Counted from the first letter of the stretch, positions 36,932-45,077 are shown. The stretch: DNA of 64,000 bases from Polyangiaceae bacterium (GCA_025353725.1 JANXOF010000044.1:62001-126000), one strand, 5' to 3'. Made by a program: numbers and translations. Notes: a model not told the origin generated them from the letters alone.

Positions 36932-37222
36932 TTACTTGGTGAAGACCGCGAGAACGTCGTCTTCGCGGAGGAGAACGAGGTCTTCGCCTTCAACCTTGAC
37001 CTCGGTGCCCGTGTACTTGCCGAAGAGGACGCGGTCGCCCGCTTTCACGTCGAGCGCCACGACCTTGCCATTCTTGAGGATAGTGCCGGAGCCCACCGCG
37101 ACGACGATGCCCTCGAGGGGCTTCTCTTTGGCGGTGTCGGGAATGATGATTCCTCCCTTGGTCTTCTCCTCTTCCACGGTGCGCTTTACGACAAGACGGT
37201 CAGACAGGGGACGGATCTTCAT
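36932..37222 (-). CDS. groS: Co-chaperonin GroES
   Basis: GroES caps the GroEL chamber. ATG 37222 gives [20 protein letters not shown], then a mobile loop ([16 protein letters not shown]) and the beta-barrel end ([20 protein letters not shown]). At 96 residues it is normal length. It precedes groL and lies just downstream of a CIRCE operator and a TTGACG/TACCTT promoter on the minus strand. Confidence 0.97.
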   Translation of the reverse strand: MKIRPLSDRLVVKRTVEEEKTKGGIIIPDTAKEKPLEGIVVAVGSGTILKNGKVVALDVKAGDRVLFGKYTGTEVKVEGEDLVLLREDDVLAVFTK

Positions 37223-37260
37223 GGTTCGCTTCGCTCTTTCGAAAAACGTTGGCTGGGCTG

Positions 37261-37287
37261 CTAGCACTCGCCTGACACGAGTGCCAG
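37261..37287. promoter_or_regulatory. CIRCE operator (HrcA-binding inverted repeat)
   Basis: CTAGCACTC, nine bases, GAGTGCCAG: nearly the consensus TTAGCACTC-N9-GAGTGCTAA. It lies between the minus-strand promoter and groS, so groSL is expected to be repressed by HrcA and induced by heat. No hrcA is in the window. Confidence 0.93.
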
Positions 37288-37298
37288 ACGGTGGCGGC

Positions 37299-37326
37299 AA
37301 GGTAGGCGTTCGGCCCGCGACGTCAA
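37299..37326 (-). promoter_or_regulatory. Sigma-70-type promoter of groSL
   Basis: On the minus strand, TTGACG (37321-37326), 16 bases, TACCTT (37299-37304). Placing it just upstream of CIRCE puts the operator at the start of transcription, as in other groES genes. Confidence 0.65.
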
Positions 37327-37445
37327 GCCCCCTTGCGCTCCTCTTCGGGCCAAAGCGACGTGAACGAGAACGCGTCGGCGACGTTGAGAGATTCCGTGAC
37401 GACGATCGACCTTCGAGTTTCAACGAGACACGCGTGCACGCGTGC

Positions 37446-37473
37446 TTGACAAGGAACGTGACCGAAGTAGAGT
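37446..37473 (+). promoter_or_regulatory. Sigma-70-type promoter for the tRNA pair
   Basis: TTGACA (37446-37451), 16 bases, TAGAGT (37468-37473) point toward tRNA-Gln about 110 bases downstream. A TTGACA match to consensus is rare in this GC-rich window. Confidence 0.6.
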
Positions 37474-37582
37474 GCGCCGCCGACGCATCGAGAGCCGCTT
37501 GGTTCTCTCGAAAGCCGAAACGAATTTCTGTCGAACGCTTTCTTGACTAAGCTTCTCGCTGTCACGTGCCCTGATGCCCTGA

Positions 37583-37653
37583 TGGGGGATCGTCTAATGG
37601 CAGGACGACGGATTCTGGCTCCGTCTATCTAGGTTCGAATCCTAGTCTCCCAG
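37583..37653 (+). tRNA. tRNA-Gln (anticodon CTG)
   Basis: Acceptor stem TGGGGGA/TCTCCCA (one G-T pair), D loop AATGGCA, anticodon stem ACGGA/TCCGT around TTCTGGC (anticodon CTG, codon CAG), T loop TTCGAAT. Discriminator G; CCA not encoded. Confidence 0.95.
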
Positions 37654-37721
37654 CTCAGTTATCTTCTCTTGAGTATCGAGTTTCTCTCTCCCTTTATTTG
37701 CTTTCTTGGGCTCTGTAACTC

Positions 37722-37793
37722 GGCCCCATCGTCTAGCGGTTAGGACACCGGCTTCTCACGTCGGGAACACGGGTTCAATTCCCGTTGGGGTCA
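37722..37793 (+). tRNA. tRNA-Glu (anticodon CTC)
   Basis: Acceptor stem GGCCCCA/TGGGGTC, anticodon stem CCGGC/GTCGG around TTCTCAC (anticodon CTC, codon GAG), T loop TTCAATT. Discriminator A. It follows tRNA-Gln by 68 bases, in the same direction, and a terminator follows it. Confidence 0.95.
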
Positions 37794-37812
37794 CATAGTG
37801 ACCGTGAGAATT

Positions 37813-37840
37813 CAGGCTCAGTTCGAAAGAACTGGGCCTG
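37813..37840 (+). terminator. Intrinsic terminator after tRNA-Glu
   Basis: Twelve-base-pair stem CAGGCTCAGTTC/GAACTGGGCCTG (one G-T) with a GAAA loop, followed within five bases by TTTT. It ends the tRNA transcript; the next gene starts about 70 bases further on. Confidence 0.75.
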
Positions 37841-37911
37841 TCTGCTTTTGTGCTTGTGCATCTACGGGGCGCTTTTTGATTGTCATTTCCACGCTCCAGT
37901 TTCGGGCGGAC

Positions 37912-38658
37912 GTGGTAACCGTCCCCTATGACCCTAAGACCCTAAGACCAGCACGCGCCCTCCTTGCTTTGGCAAGTCTCGCATTGAGCGCGTGCAGCTC
38001 AGGCAACAGCAGCCTCATCGGAGACGCAACGGACTCGGGTATCTCCGTTGAACGTAGTGGCGAGGTAGGCGAACCCGGAGCATCCGACGCGGGCGGTAAA
38101 CCAAGCGGACGGCCTGGGGAGAGCGTGGGTCCGAGCAACGGCCAGCCGGACAACGGTGGAGCCGGTCCCGGAAGTAACCACGGGAGCGGCGGACACGGGA
38201 GCGACGGAGCAGGTTCGGGGACCGAGCCGGCGTCTGGAGTGGTTCTCGCAAACCTTTCCTACGTGAATCACTCGGGGCGTCCCGAGGACACCGAAGCGAC
38301 GTTTGTACTCCGCAACGAGACCTATAAAGATATTGCAGAAATTCGCGCTGTCATGGTCGCCTTCGGCGGCACGCAAGTGCTCACGGTGGACTCGCCCACG
38401 TGTATCGAGTGGAGGCCATCACAGAAAAGTTCAACGAACATTCTAAGAGTAAAAATAGCTCATATCGACGTTCCAGACGACATCTCAACAACGCTGATGA
38501 CGTGCGGAGGTGGACTCTACCCACCACCGAACAGCGGCGGTCACCGACCGCGGACGACGATCGGATCCATTGGCAAGGGAAGAGTAAGCGTCACGGTGAC
38601 TGGGCTCTTCGCTGACGCGGCGCCATTCGTGGCCCGCGCAGAAGCTTCCGCCCCGTAG
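37912..38658 (+). CDS. Lipoprotein with a possible start-region frameshift
   Basis: The mature protein is clear: LRPARALLALASLALSACSS (signal peptide and lipobox), a long Gly/Ser/Asn/Asp linker, and a C-terminal beta-rich domain (SGVVLANLSYVNHSGRPEDT, FVLRNETYKDIAEIRAVMVA, RVSVTVTGLF). A tandem ACCCTAAG-type 8-bp duplication (about 37929-37946) puts the best ATG (37928) out of frame; with one copy it would read MTLRPARALLALASL. In the present sequence only GTG 37912, giving VVTVPYDPKTLRPARA, opens the frame. Translation may thus depend on copy number. Function is unknown. Confidence 0.7.
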   Translation: MVTVPYDPKTLRPARALLALASLALSACSSGNSSLIGDATDSGISVERSGEVGEPGASDAGGKPSGRPGESVGPSNGQPDNGGAGPGSNHGSGGHGSDGAGSGTEPASGVVLANLSYVNHSGRPEDTEATFVLRNETYKDIAEIRAVMVAFGGTQVLTVDSPTCIEWRPSQKSSTNILRVKIAHIDVPDDISTTLMTCGGGLYPPPNSGGHRPRTTIGSIGKGRVSVTVTGLFADAAPFVARAEASAP

Positions 38659-38764
38659 CCGAAGGCGGCTCAGTTCAACAGGTTCAGCCGCTCCTCGTTC
38701 TCACCCTTCGCCCTCACCTCCCCTTCGCCCTCACCTCACCCACGATCGCGTCGCAGATCGACAA

Positions 38765-38942
38765 GCGGCTTCGGGGCGCGGGGCTCTTCCATCCGCGTAG
38801 GAGCAGGGCTGCCCTCCCACATCGCATAATGCAAGCAGGGCGCCGCCTGGGGACCCGCACCGCGGGGCGGCGGCGCCACGCCACCCCCCACAGACCACTC
38901 AACGCGACCCGCGGACGGAAGCGCCCCGTGCCCCGAAGCCGC
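38765..38942. repeat. Structured dispersed element, copy B (178 nt)
   Basis: Same plan as copy A (28298-28474): 33-nt terminal arms (38765-38797 and 38910-38942) pairing at 31 of 33 positions including one G-T, TAGGAGCAG after the 5' arm, and an inner hairpin (38839-38877: outer stem GGCGCCGCC/GGCGGCGCC, internal loop TGGGGA opposite GC, inner stem CCCGC/GCGGG, ACC loop). Distances between parts match copy A to within one base. Stem bases differ from copy A but pairing is kept. It fills most of the gap between two genes that converge. Confidence 0.85.
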
Positions 38943-38974
38943 CCTCCCGGTTGCAAGCCTCCCGGCGCTTAGTT

Positions 38975-40024
38975 CTATTTCTCGGTCGACACCGCGCACG
39001 CCCCAACCCCCGACACGGACGCGCCAGCCATAGCGGCCACGCACGCATTCGGGTAGGTCTCGCCGTCGCACGCGCAGACGGGCTCAAACGCGTCGTTGCA
39101 GAACGAAGGCTTGTATAAGCAAGTCCCCCCCGCGTCGGCGGCGCCGCAGATGTCCTCAGCCTTCCAGCTGCAGTACTGACCTTCGTTGCACTGCGCCGCG
39201 GAACGGTACCCGCAACCGCCGCCATCGCGTCGAACAACGCGAAGGTAGAACTCCGACGCCGTCACAAAAGGTCCGCAATCGCTATCAGGGCGGCACTTCG
39301 GCATGCCTACGCTCCCCACCACGAGAAAGCCCTCAGGCGTCGAGAGTGCGCGCGCCGCGCGGTCTAGGCTTGCCTCACTGCTTAGCGACGCCGTGTTGTT
39401 AAGGTTCACGGAGAGTAGGTTGTATTCCGTTGTGCCGTTGAGTTCCGCAAGTGTCGTCGTCGGGCACGGGGCGCGTACGCATCGAACGCCACTGTCCGAC
39501 ACGCGATAAAATGTGCCGTCGGGCGTCGACCCGGTAGCGCCGACCCAGCCCTCCGTGGCGTTCAGCGTGCCGTAGGTCGTTCCGTTTTTGCCGTTTTTCT
39601 CGGCTTTGGAGATGCGCCCCTTCACGATGGCCTTGCCCGCGAAGGCCGCGTCACGCAACTCCGACTCCTCACGCTCCGACAGCCCGAGGCCCGTAAGTTT
39701 GAGCGCCGCGACGTAACACTCGGCCTGACGCGAGCCGTCAGCACACACAGTCACGGAGTCGTTGAGGCGCTTGACGTAAAATCCGCCGCACATTGGCGAT
39801 GCGCACCTACGGAAGTCACGTCGCGTGACCACGTAGTAGCCGTTGTTCGGAAAGTTCACGAGCTTTGCGTTTGTCTCGTCGGACGCGGTAAGGGCCTCCT
39901 GCTTCACCTGTAACTCGCCGTCGCTTGTCGACTCAACCGAGGTGCCTGCTACCGCACACCCGGCAAGCGTGAGCAAGGCGGAAGCAAAGAAGCACCCGGA
40001 GACGCAAAGGGGACGAAAGTTCAT
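38975..40024 (-). CDS. Kazal-domain lipoprotein
   Basis: The 349-residue product has a signal peptide ending LTLAGCA (lipobox near residue 22), a central region with YYVVTRRDFRRCASPMCGGF and CYVAALKLTGLGLSE (a pattern seen in myxobacterial proteins close to DUF6748; my naming is tentative), and a C-terminal Kazal-like serine-protease-inhibitor motif: FEPVCACDGETYPNACVAAM...GVGAC. Kazal domains block serine proteases, so a surface-exposed defence or competition role is possible. It converges on the plus-strand lipoprotein gene, with repeat copy B between. Confidence 0.85.
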   Translation of the reverse strand: MNFRPLCVSGCFFASALLTLAGCAVAGTSVESTSDGELQVKQEALTASDETNAKLVNFPNNGYYVVTRRDFRRCASPMCGGFYVKRLNDSVTVCADGSRQAECYVAALKLTGLGLSEREESELRDAAFAGKAIVKGRISKAEKNGKNGTTYGTLNATEGWVGATGSTPDGTFYRVSDSGVRCVRAPCPTTTLAELNGTTEYNLLSVNLNNTASLSSEASLDRAARALSTPEGFLVVGSVGMPKCRPDSDCGPFVTASEFYLRVVRRDGGGCGYRSAAQCNEGQYCSWKAEDICGAADAGGTCLYKPSFCNDAFEPVCACDGETYPNACVAAMAGASVSGVGACAVSTEK

Positions 40025-40105
40025 GCGAGCGGGTGTAGCAGCATGTGAGTCTTATGTAAGCTTTTTTTTCCTTCCGCTTCCGTAAAGGTAGGCTAACGAC
40101 TCAAA

Positions 40106-40864
40106 ATGTTGGCTAATGGCTGGGCGATCTACAAAAGCACCCGCAAAAAACATGACTTGATTTTCAACGTCTACCTGATGCGCCCCCTTGCGGGTCAGCT
40201 GGTCGGACTTTTGGCGCCGACGCGCGTGACGCCAAACCAAGTCACGTTGGTTAATCTGCTTCTGTTTATCTTGGCCGGCGGTCTGCTCATCGCCTTGCCC
40301 ACACTCGCCGGTGGCGTGGTGGCCATCGCGGTCCTTGAGGCGAGTTACTGCCTCGATTGTGTCGATGGCATGCTCGCTCGCCACAAAAAGATCGCGTCGA
40401 AGGAGGGCCATCTCTTCGACTTTTTTACCGACGAGCTCAAAGCGTTGCTGCTCGCCGCGCTGCTCGGCATTCGGCTTTGGCGCACGGGCGGCCTCGGCAT
40501 CGACGGACACGAATGGCCTGCGCGCGCGCCGGGGTTCCTTCTCGCGAGTATTGCGGGAGCCGTCGTTTTAGCTTCCGCGGTCTCACTCACGAACTTCGTG
40601 CGTCGACCCGAGCTTTCTGGACGCGAGACCACTGTAGAAGCGCATTATGAAACGGCCGTTGCGAACAAGCCGACGTCGCTCGTCGGGAAGGCCGCGCAGG
40701 GCCTCACCACGTTTCTTCGCTTTCTAAACCACTATCCCAGTCACCTTTGGATCTTCGCCGCACTTGGTCGGCTCGACGTATTTTTCTGGATCTACGTGAG
40801 TATCAACTTGCTCTACCTCGCGCGCGGATGGCTCGGGCTCGTTGTCCGATTCGGCCGCTTTTAG
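40106..40864 (+). CDS. CDP-alcohol phosphatidyltransferase family protein
   Basis: The 252-residue integral membrane product has the family signature D-x2-D-G-x2-A-R-x8-G-x3-D-x3-D at residues 84-109 (DCVDGMLAR..GHLFDFFTD), with all acidic residues kept. It has at least five hydrophobic segments. Such enzymes transfer a phosphatidyl group from CDP-diacylglycerol to an alcohol (glycerol phosphate, serine or inositol), but the acceptor cannot be told. A related lipid step, lgt, lies 1.2 kb away but is not linked in an operon. Confidence 0.9.
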   Translation: MLANGWAIYKSTRKKHDLIFNVYLMRPLAGQLVGLLAPTRVTPNQVTLVNLLLFILAGGLLIALPTLAGGVVAIAVLEASYCLDCVDGMLARHKKIASKEGHLFDFFTDELKALLLAALLGIRLWRTGGLGIDGHEWPARAPGFLLASIAGAVVLASAVSLTNFVRRPELSGRETTVEAHYETAVANKPTSLVGKAAQGLTTFLRFLNHYPSHLWIFAALGRLDVFFWIYVSINLLYLARGWLGLVVRFGRF

Positions 40865-40924
40865 GCGGGGGCTCGCGCAGTTTCGCCTTCCGCTCGCCTT
40901 GACCCACGCACTTGCCAAATGTCA

Positions 40925-40952
40925 CCGTATGGACTATCGTCTGCCATATGGC
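40925..40952. promoter_or_regulatory. Candidate operator of the RES/Xre module
   Basis: Two similar 8-bp near-palindromes, CCGTATGG (40925-40932) and CCATATGG within the perfect 10-bp palindrome GCCATATGGC (40943-40952), flank and cover the antitoxin start. MbcA/ParS-type antitoxins repress their own promoter; this pair of half-sites would suit that, but is only a candidate. Confidence 0.4.
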
Positions 40953-41373
40953 GAGCGCGTCTCGAGCCCTTGTTCTTTTGGATACGTCGGCGCGCGACTT
41001 CGTTCCTGCGCCGATCACGGACGAAGAAGGAGCGGCGATGTTCCGTGCCGCACTCAATCTTTTCAACCATTGGAACCTGAACGACGAACAGTCGGCCACC
41101 TTGCTCGCGCTTCAAGATCGAACGTATGCGCGCTGGAAAGCCGGTCAGGTTGGCCGCATCGATCGCGATCTAAAGGCACGTCTTTCAAACCTGATGGGAA
41201 TACACAAGGCGCTGCGCATCGTGTTTCAGGAAGCCCATCGTGGGTACCGTTGGGTAGGCGCGCCCAACGAAGCGTTTGGTGGGCGCTCGGCGCTTGATGT
41301 GATGCTCGGCGGAGAGCTGACCGACCTGATGCGCGTACGCCGGTTGCTGGATGCGGAGCGCGGTAACTGGTGA
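40948..41373 (+). CDS. Xre/MbcA/ParS-type antitoxin
   Basis: ATG 40948 (MASASRALVLLDTSARDFVP) gives 141 residues. The N-terminal half is a helical DNA-binding-like region (GAAMFRAALNLFNHWNLNDE, then ATLLALQDRTYARWKAG); the C-terminal half matches the MbcA/ParS toxin-binding domain (DUF2384): RLSNLMGIHKALRIVFQEAH, GYRWVGAPNEAFGGRSALDV, ELTDLMRVRRLLDA. It is the first gene of the pair and its end overlaps the toxin start, as in other RES modules. Confidence 0.9.
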   Translation: MASASRALVLLDTSARDFVPAPITDEEGAAMFRAALNLFNHWNLNDEQSATLLALQDRTYARWKAGQVGRIDRDLKARLSNLMGIHKALRIVFQEAHRGYRWVGAPNEAFGGRSALDVMLGGELTDLMRVRRLLDAERGNW

Positions 41374-42094
41374 ATGGGTGAGCAACGCCACCAGCGCCAC
41401 CGTTTCTCGCGTAAACTGGCCTGGAGCTGTACGCATTGTTCGAAGTCTCTATCCGCCTGTCGACCTCTTTGAAGATGTGTCCGAGCCATCGGACTGGCCG
41501 CTTCTTATTTCAGCGGAGCAAAAAACGAATCCTCGCTTGATGGAGACGATTGGTAATCTCGACCTCGTTCCGGCCCAGAGGCGCGTCGGAGGTTCGGGCG
41601 CCAGTTTTTTGATGTCGCCGTTTACCCACGTAAGTCCCGACAGGCCCTCACGGTTCAGCGACGGCGCCTACGGCGTGCTCCACGCCGGAAGCGCTTTCGA
41701 TGTCGCCTTGTTTGAGACGATTTTTCATCATGGCCGGTTCATGTCGGCCACCCACGAAGCTCCCGGTTGGACCTCGCGTTTTAGAGAAATCAAGCTTCGG
41801 GTAAAGGCCGACCTCCACGACCTTCGGGGCTCGGATTCTCGGTTTGCCGCGGCTCTCGCGCCGAATTCGTACCGTGACAGCCAGGTGGTCGGCCGAACCT
41901 TATGGAGTGCCGATTCGAACGGGATTGTCTATCCGAGTCAGCGCGCTCCCGAGGGCGACTGTGTCGGCCTGTTTTATCCAGACCTTGCGAGTCATCCGCG
42001 GCAGGGCCGTCCTCTCGATTATCACTGGAACGGGGAATTCGTGGACCTTTACCGCGATGGCGCGTCGGGCAACGTTTACCGCGTCGCCGTCTAG
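41351..42094 (+). CDS. RES-domain toxin (NAD+-degrading type)
   Basis: The RES domain takes up nearly all of the protein: AVRIVRSLYPPVDLFEDVSE (Arg), YGVLHAGSAFDVALFETIFH (Glu), and GIVYPSQRAPEGDC (Ser) supply the R-E-S residues for which the family is named. Known members degrade NAD+ and are inhibited by a cognate MbcA/ParS-type antitoxin. ATG 41351 overlaps the antitoxin by 23 bases; GTG 41378, with GGTGA upstream, is a credible alternative. Its last four bases overlap the convergent lgt stop. Confidence 0.9.
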   Translation: MRSAVTGEWVSNATSATVSRVNWPGAVRIVRSLYPPVDLFEDVSEPSDWPLLISAEQKTNPRLMETIGNLDLVPAQRRVGGSGASFLMSPFTHVSPDRPSRFSDGAYGVLHAGSAFDVALFETIFHHGRFMSATHEAPGWTSRFREIKLRVKADLHDLRGSDSRFAAALAPNSYRDSQVVGRTLWSADSNGIVYPSQRAPEGDCVGLFYPDLASHPRQGRPLDYHWNGEFVDLYRDGASGNVYRVAV

Positions 42095-43014
42095 CCTTTG
42101 GACGCGGGGGGCCGGCGCACGCGATGGATCAGCGCGGCGGCACCGAGCAACGAGACACCAATGAGCTGCGAGGTCGAAAGCCCAAAGCCGCCCCCGCGGG
42201 CATCGCGGCGCAAAATCTCGATGAGAAAGCGCGCGGCGGCATAGAGCGCGAGTGAAGCCGCGAAGACCTGACCGTCATAGCGCTTGCGTGGGAGCACCCA
42301 GAACAAGCAAAAAGCAGCGATCGCGAGCGAGGCGGCCGACTCGTAAATCTGTGTGGGGTGCACGGGTTCGCTCCACATGCGAACGCTCTCGAGGAGATGA
42401 GTCTTCGCCTGCTCCTCGCTCGCTGGACTTCGTGGAGGAAACGAGAGCCCCCATGGCAACGACGTCGGCGCGCCGAAGCAGCAGCCCGCGAGAAGACAGC
42501 CCATCCGCCCGAACGCAAGGCCCATCGGAATCGCGAATCCCGCCATATCCGCGGCCTTCCAGAATGGAAAGTGGTCGCGCCGGAGGAGCACCACGGCGGC
42601 GGCGGTCGCTCCAAAGAAGCCTCCGTAGTAAGTCAGCCCGCCCGCCCAGAACTTTGCCCACGCGAAGCAGTCCGAGCTTTTCGGGTGGCAGACGCCGCGC
42701 GCCGCATCCCAAACGCCGTCGTAGACTTTCGAGACGCATTCGCCTCGGTCAAGGGGCCAATCGACCCTCGCTGGGTCCGTGCAGAGGTGAACGTAGTCCC
42801 AGAAGTAGCCGTCGGCGAGCACGTGCAAGACGCGCGAACCCGCGACGCCAGCCAGCAACATGGCGAGTCCCAGGTCGACAATCACATCAGGATTCATGCC
42901 GATACGCCGTGCCCAAAGCACGCCAAGAATCGTCGCAAAGAGAAAGCCCGAGAGCAAGAGAACGAAGTAGGAGGGGAAGCCTACGTCGAACATGCGAAAG
43001 AGCTCTGGGCGCAT
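42091..43014 (-). CDS. lgt: Prolipoprotein diacylglyceryl transferase
   Basis: Lgt attaches diacylglycerol to the lipobox Cys of exported prolipoproteins, of which this window has many. The 307-residue inner-membrane product has about seven hydrophobic segments, the invariant Arg-Gly region GRMGCLLAGCCFGAPT (family GRxGNFxNxE-like, divergent here) and EPVHPTQIYESAASLAIAAF. A longer loop (residues about 85-120, with GVCHPKSSDC) exceeds the usual size. It ends convergently with the RES toxin. Confidence 0.93.
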   Translation of the reverse strand: MRPELFRMFDVGFPSYFVLLLSGFLFATILGVLWARRIGMNPDVIVDLGLAMLLAGVAGSRVLHVLADGYFWDYVHLCTDPARVDWPLDRGECVSKVYDGVWDAARGVCHPKSSDCFAWAKFWAGGLTYYGGFFGATAAAVVLLRRDHFPFWKAADMAGFAIPMGLAFGRMGCLLAGCCFGAPTSLPWGLSFPPRSPASEEQAKTHLLESVRMWSEPVHPTQIYESAASLAIAAFCLFWVLPRKRYDGQVFAASLALYAAARFLIEILRRDARGGGFGLSTSQLIGVSLLGAAALIHRVRRPPASKG

Positions 43015-43140
43015 CCGCCGTGAAGCTTAGTACGAAGAAGGGGTTCCACGTGCGTCCGTAGGAGCGCTGCGGTTCGCATGGGGCTCCGCCCGACGTGGGC
43101 TCCCCTCTCGCGCCGAGTTGGGCTAGGGTAGCCGTCGATT

Positions 43141-44073
43141 ATGACCAAGAGCTCCGTTCTTATTGTCGGTTCCCTCGCGTTCGATGACCTCGAAATGCCC
43201 TCGGGCACCTTCGAAAACGTCGTCGGCGGTGCAGCAACTTATGCGTCAATCGCGGCCTCCCTGCTGTGTCCCGTTCGCCTCGTCGGCGTCATCGGTGACG
43301 ACTTTCCGAGCGCGGTGATAAGCGATCTTGGGAAACGCGGCGTCGATACGTCCGGGGTCGAGAAGGCCAGCGGCAAGACGTTCCGATGGCGTGGTCGCTA
43401 CGCAAAAGATTTGTCGAGCCGCGAGACGCTCGATACGCAGCTCAACGTCTTCGCCGACTTTCGCCCGAAGATCCCAGCGACCTTTAAAACCACGCCGTAC
43501 GTGCTCCTCGGTAACATTCACCCGGCGCTTCAGCTCGAGGTGCTCGCGCAAATCGAGCGCCCGAAGCTCGTTGTCGCCGACACCATGAACTTTTGGATCA
43601 CCGGCGAGCCGAAGCTCCTCGGCGAGGTCATGAAAAAGGTTGACCTTCTCGTGATCAATGACGAGGAAGCGCGTGAACTGACGGGCATTCACAACCTCGT
43701 GAAGGCCGCCGCCGACATTCGCAAACGCGGGCCGAAGCACCTCATCGTGAAACGCGGAGAGCACGGGGCGCTCTACTTCGACGAGGCGGGCGCCTTCTTC
43801 GCGCCGGCCTACCCTCTCGAAGACGTCCTTGACCCGACAGGAGCCGGAGACTCGTTCGCGGGCGGCTTGCTCGGATACCTCACGTGCGTCGGAACGCTCG
43901 AGCACCCCGTGATGCGCCGGGCGATCTACTTCGGCTCTGCACTCGGCTCGTTTTGCGTCGAAGGCATCGGCCCGCGTCGTCTCCTCGACGTCACGAAAGC
44001 CGATCTTCAAAAGCGCATGGGCGAATTCATGTCGCTCGTCGAAACCGGCGGCCCGGTCGTTTTACCCGTTTAG
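43141..44073 (+). CDS. PfkB-family sugar kinase
   Basis: The 310-residue product has the N-terminal VGGAATYASIAAS region, ribokinase-like blocks (VRLVGVIGDDFPSAVISDLG, VINDEEARELTG) and the C-terminal PfkB signature DPTGAGDSFAGGLLGYL, with the catalytic Asp. Such kinases phosphorylate ribose, adenosine, fructose or related sugars; the exact substrate cannot be assigned. It stands alone with its own short upstream region. Confidence 0.9.
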   Translation: MTKSSVLIVGSLAFDDLEMPSGTFENVVGGAATYASIAASLLCPVRLVGVIGDDFPSAVISDLGKRGVDTSGVEKASGKTFRWRGRYAKDLSSRETLDTQLNVFADFRPKIPATFKTTPYVLLGNIHPALQLEVLAQIERPKLVVADTMNFWITGEPKLLGEVMKKVDLLVINDEEARELTGIHNLVKAAADIRKRGPKHLIVKRGEHGALYFDEAGAFFAPAYPLEDVLDPTGAGDSFAGGLLGYLTCVGTLEHPVMRRAIYFGSALGSFCVEGIGPRRLLDVTKADLQKRMGEFMSLVETGGPVVLPV

Positions 44074-44128
44074 GCACTACGATTCGCGCGCAGTCGTCTC
44101 GTTGCCGAGGGAACGTTCGGAACTTGGT

Positions 44129-44821
44129 TCACCCGCCGTCGGGTGACGCGTCTGTCGGAGTTCCCGCGTCTACGTTTGCATCGACCAGGAGGCCCCGGCG
44201 CGCCAGCTCGGAGGATGCGTAGTCACGAAACTCGCTCAGCGTGGGCTGCTTGCACTCGCCCGTCGCACCGACGACCGTGACCCACTTCACGAGGTGATCG
44301 CGATAAGAAGAGATTTTGAGATAGCCCGTGGGTCCGTTACGTAGGTCCGTCTGAAATTGGAAGAACCGAAACTGAAAGCCCGCAGCCCGAAGAGCAACGT
44401 ACGCGCGCGGCGGGTTCTGAAGAATCTTCCGCAGCCGGTAATAGCCTTTCGCCCAGCACGTCGTGTTCCCCTCGTTCACGGCAGCACTGCCGCCTTCGAA
44501 CTCCAAAACGCGAGGCCCCGCGTCAGGCGTGACGAGCGAACCGTATTTGTACGTGTCGCCGTCCGCCGTCGTGCCGATCTCCCAGGCGCCGAGAGACACT
44601 TTCTCGGAGCCGAGCGGTGCGTCGTCCGGCAGAGTCGGCAGCGCCGGGCAAAGGCCAACGTCGATGTCGGCTCCGTCAAGATCTTGGTCGCCGAGACAGT
44701 CCTCGGCGGTGGCCGCTGCCACGCGTTGCGACACGATGGCCAAAGGTTCTGTGCGCGCGACCGAGCAACCCGACACACCGACGAGAACGAGTACCGTGGC
44801 TTCGAACGAAAATCTCTGCAT
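44129..44821 (-). CDS. Predicted lipoprotein, function unknown
   Basis: The 230-residue product begins MQRFSFEATVLVLVGVSGCS, a signal peptide with lipobox SGC (Cys19). It has an acidic/Gly-rich middle and a Cys pair near WAKGYYRLRKIL, then a C-terminal region (FQFRFFQFQTDLRN, LVKWVTVVGATGECKQPT). The last 20 residues are Asp/Gly/Thr-rich. The family is not recognised. Its coding end contains a small GC hairpin that may aid termination. Confidence 0.65.
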   Translation of the reverse strand: MQRFSFEATVLVLVGVSGCSVARTEPLAIVSQRVAAATAEDCLGDQDLDGADIDVGLCPALPTLPDDAPLGSEKVSLGAWEIGTTADGDTYKYGSLVTPDAGPRVLEFEGGSAAVNEGNTTCWAKGYYRLRKILQNPPRAYVALRAAGFQFRFFQFQTDLRNGPTGYLKISSYRDHLVKWVTVVGATGECKQPTLSEFRDYASSELARRGLLVDANVDAGTPTDASPDGG

Positions 44822-44855
44822 GGGAAGCCGACTAGCACGGCCATACGAAGTCGCG

Positions 44856-45035
44856 CTAACTGGTTTGACGGCGGAAGGCGCTCACCCCCGCTGAGCCCGC
44901 GCTCCTTCGCGCGTTCGACAACTTAGGCGCTCGGTACATGATCGTCGGGTTGTCGACCTCTGGTTCGAGAATCGCGCGGGCGTTCAGACCGAAGAGGCCG
45001 TCTGGCGTGCCGGTGGAGTACGGATTCGCCCTCAC
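44856..45035 (-). CDS. Possible small protein or gene remnant (59 residues)
   Basis: A GTG frame (ANPYSTGTPDGLFGLNAR, then AILEPEVDNPTIMYRAPK) has very high GC at third positions over 40 codons, then loses conviction toward its end (RRSAGSAGVSAFRRQTS). The frame remains open for several codons upstream of GTG, into the divergent lipoprotein's leader. This looks like genuine coding sequence that may be a decayed or frameshifted gene end. No family is recognised. Confidence 0.4.
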   Translation of the reverse strand: MRANPYSTGTPDGLFGLNARAILEPEVDNPTIMYRAPKLSNARRSAGSAGVSAFRRQTS

Positions 45036-45077
45036 TTCGCTAAGATGCCGGCTCCCCTCTTCACAGTTGTAGAATGC

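Noticed and set aside
43050-43115. A possible third copy of the structured repeat (CCGTAGGAGCGC and a TGGGG stretch)
   Set aside because: It lacks paired outer arms and the TGGGGA/GC internal loop, so the likeness may be chance.
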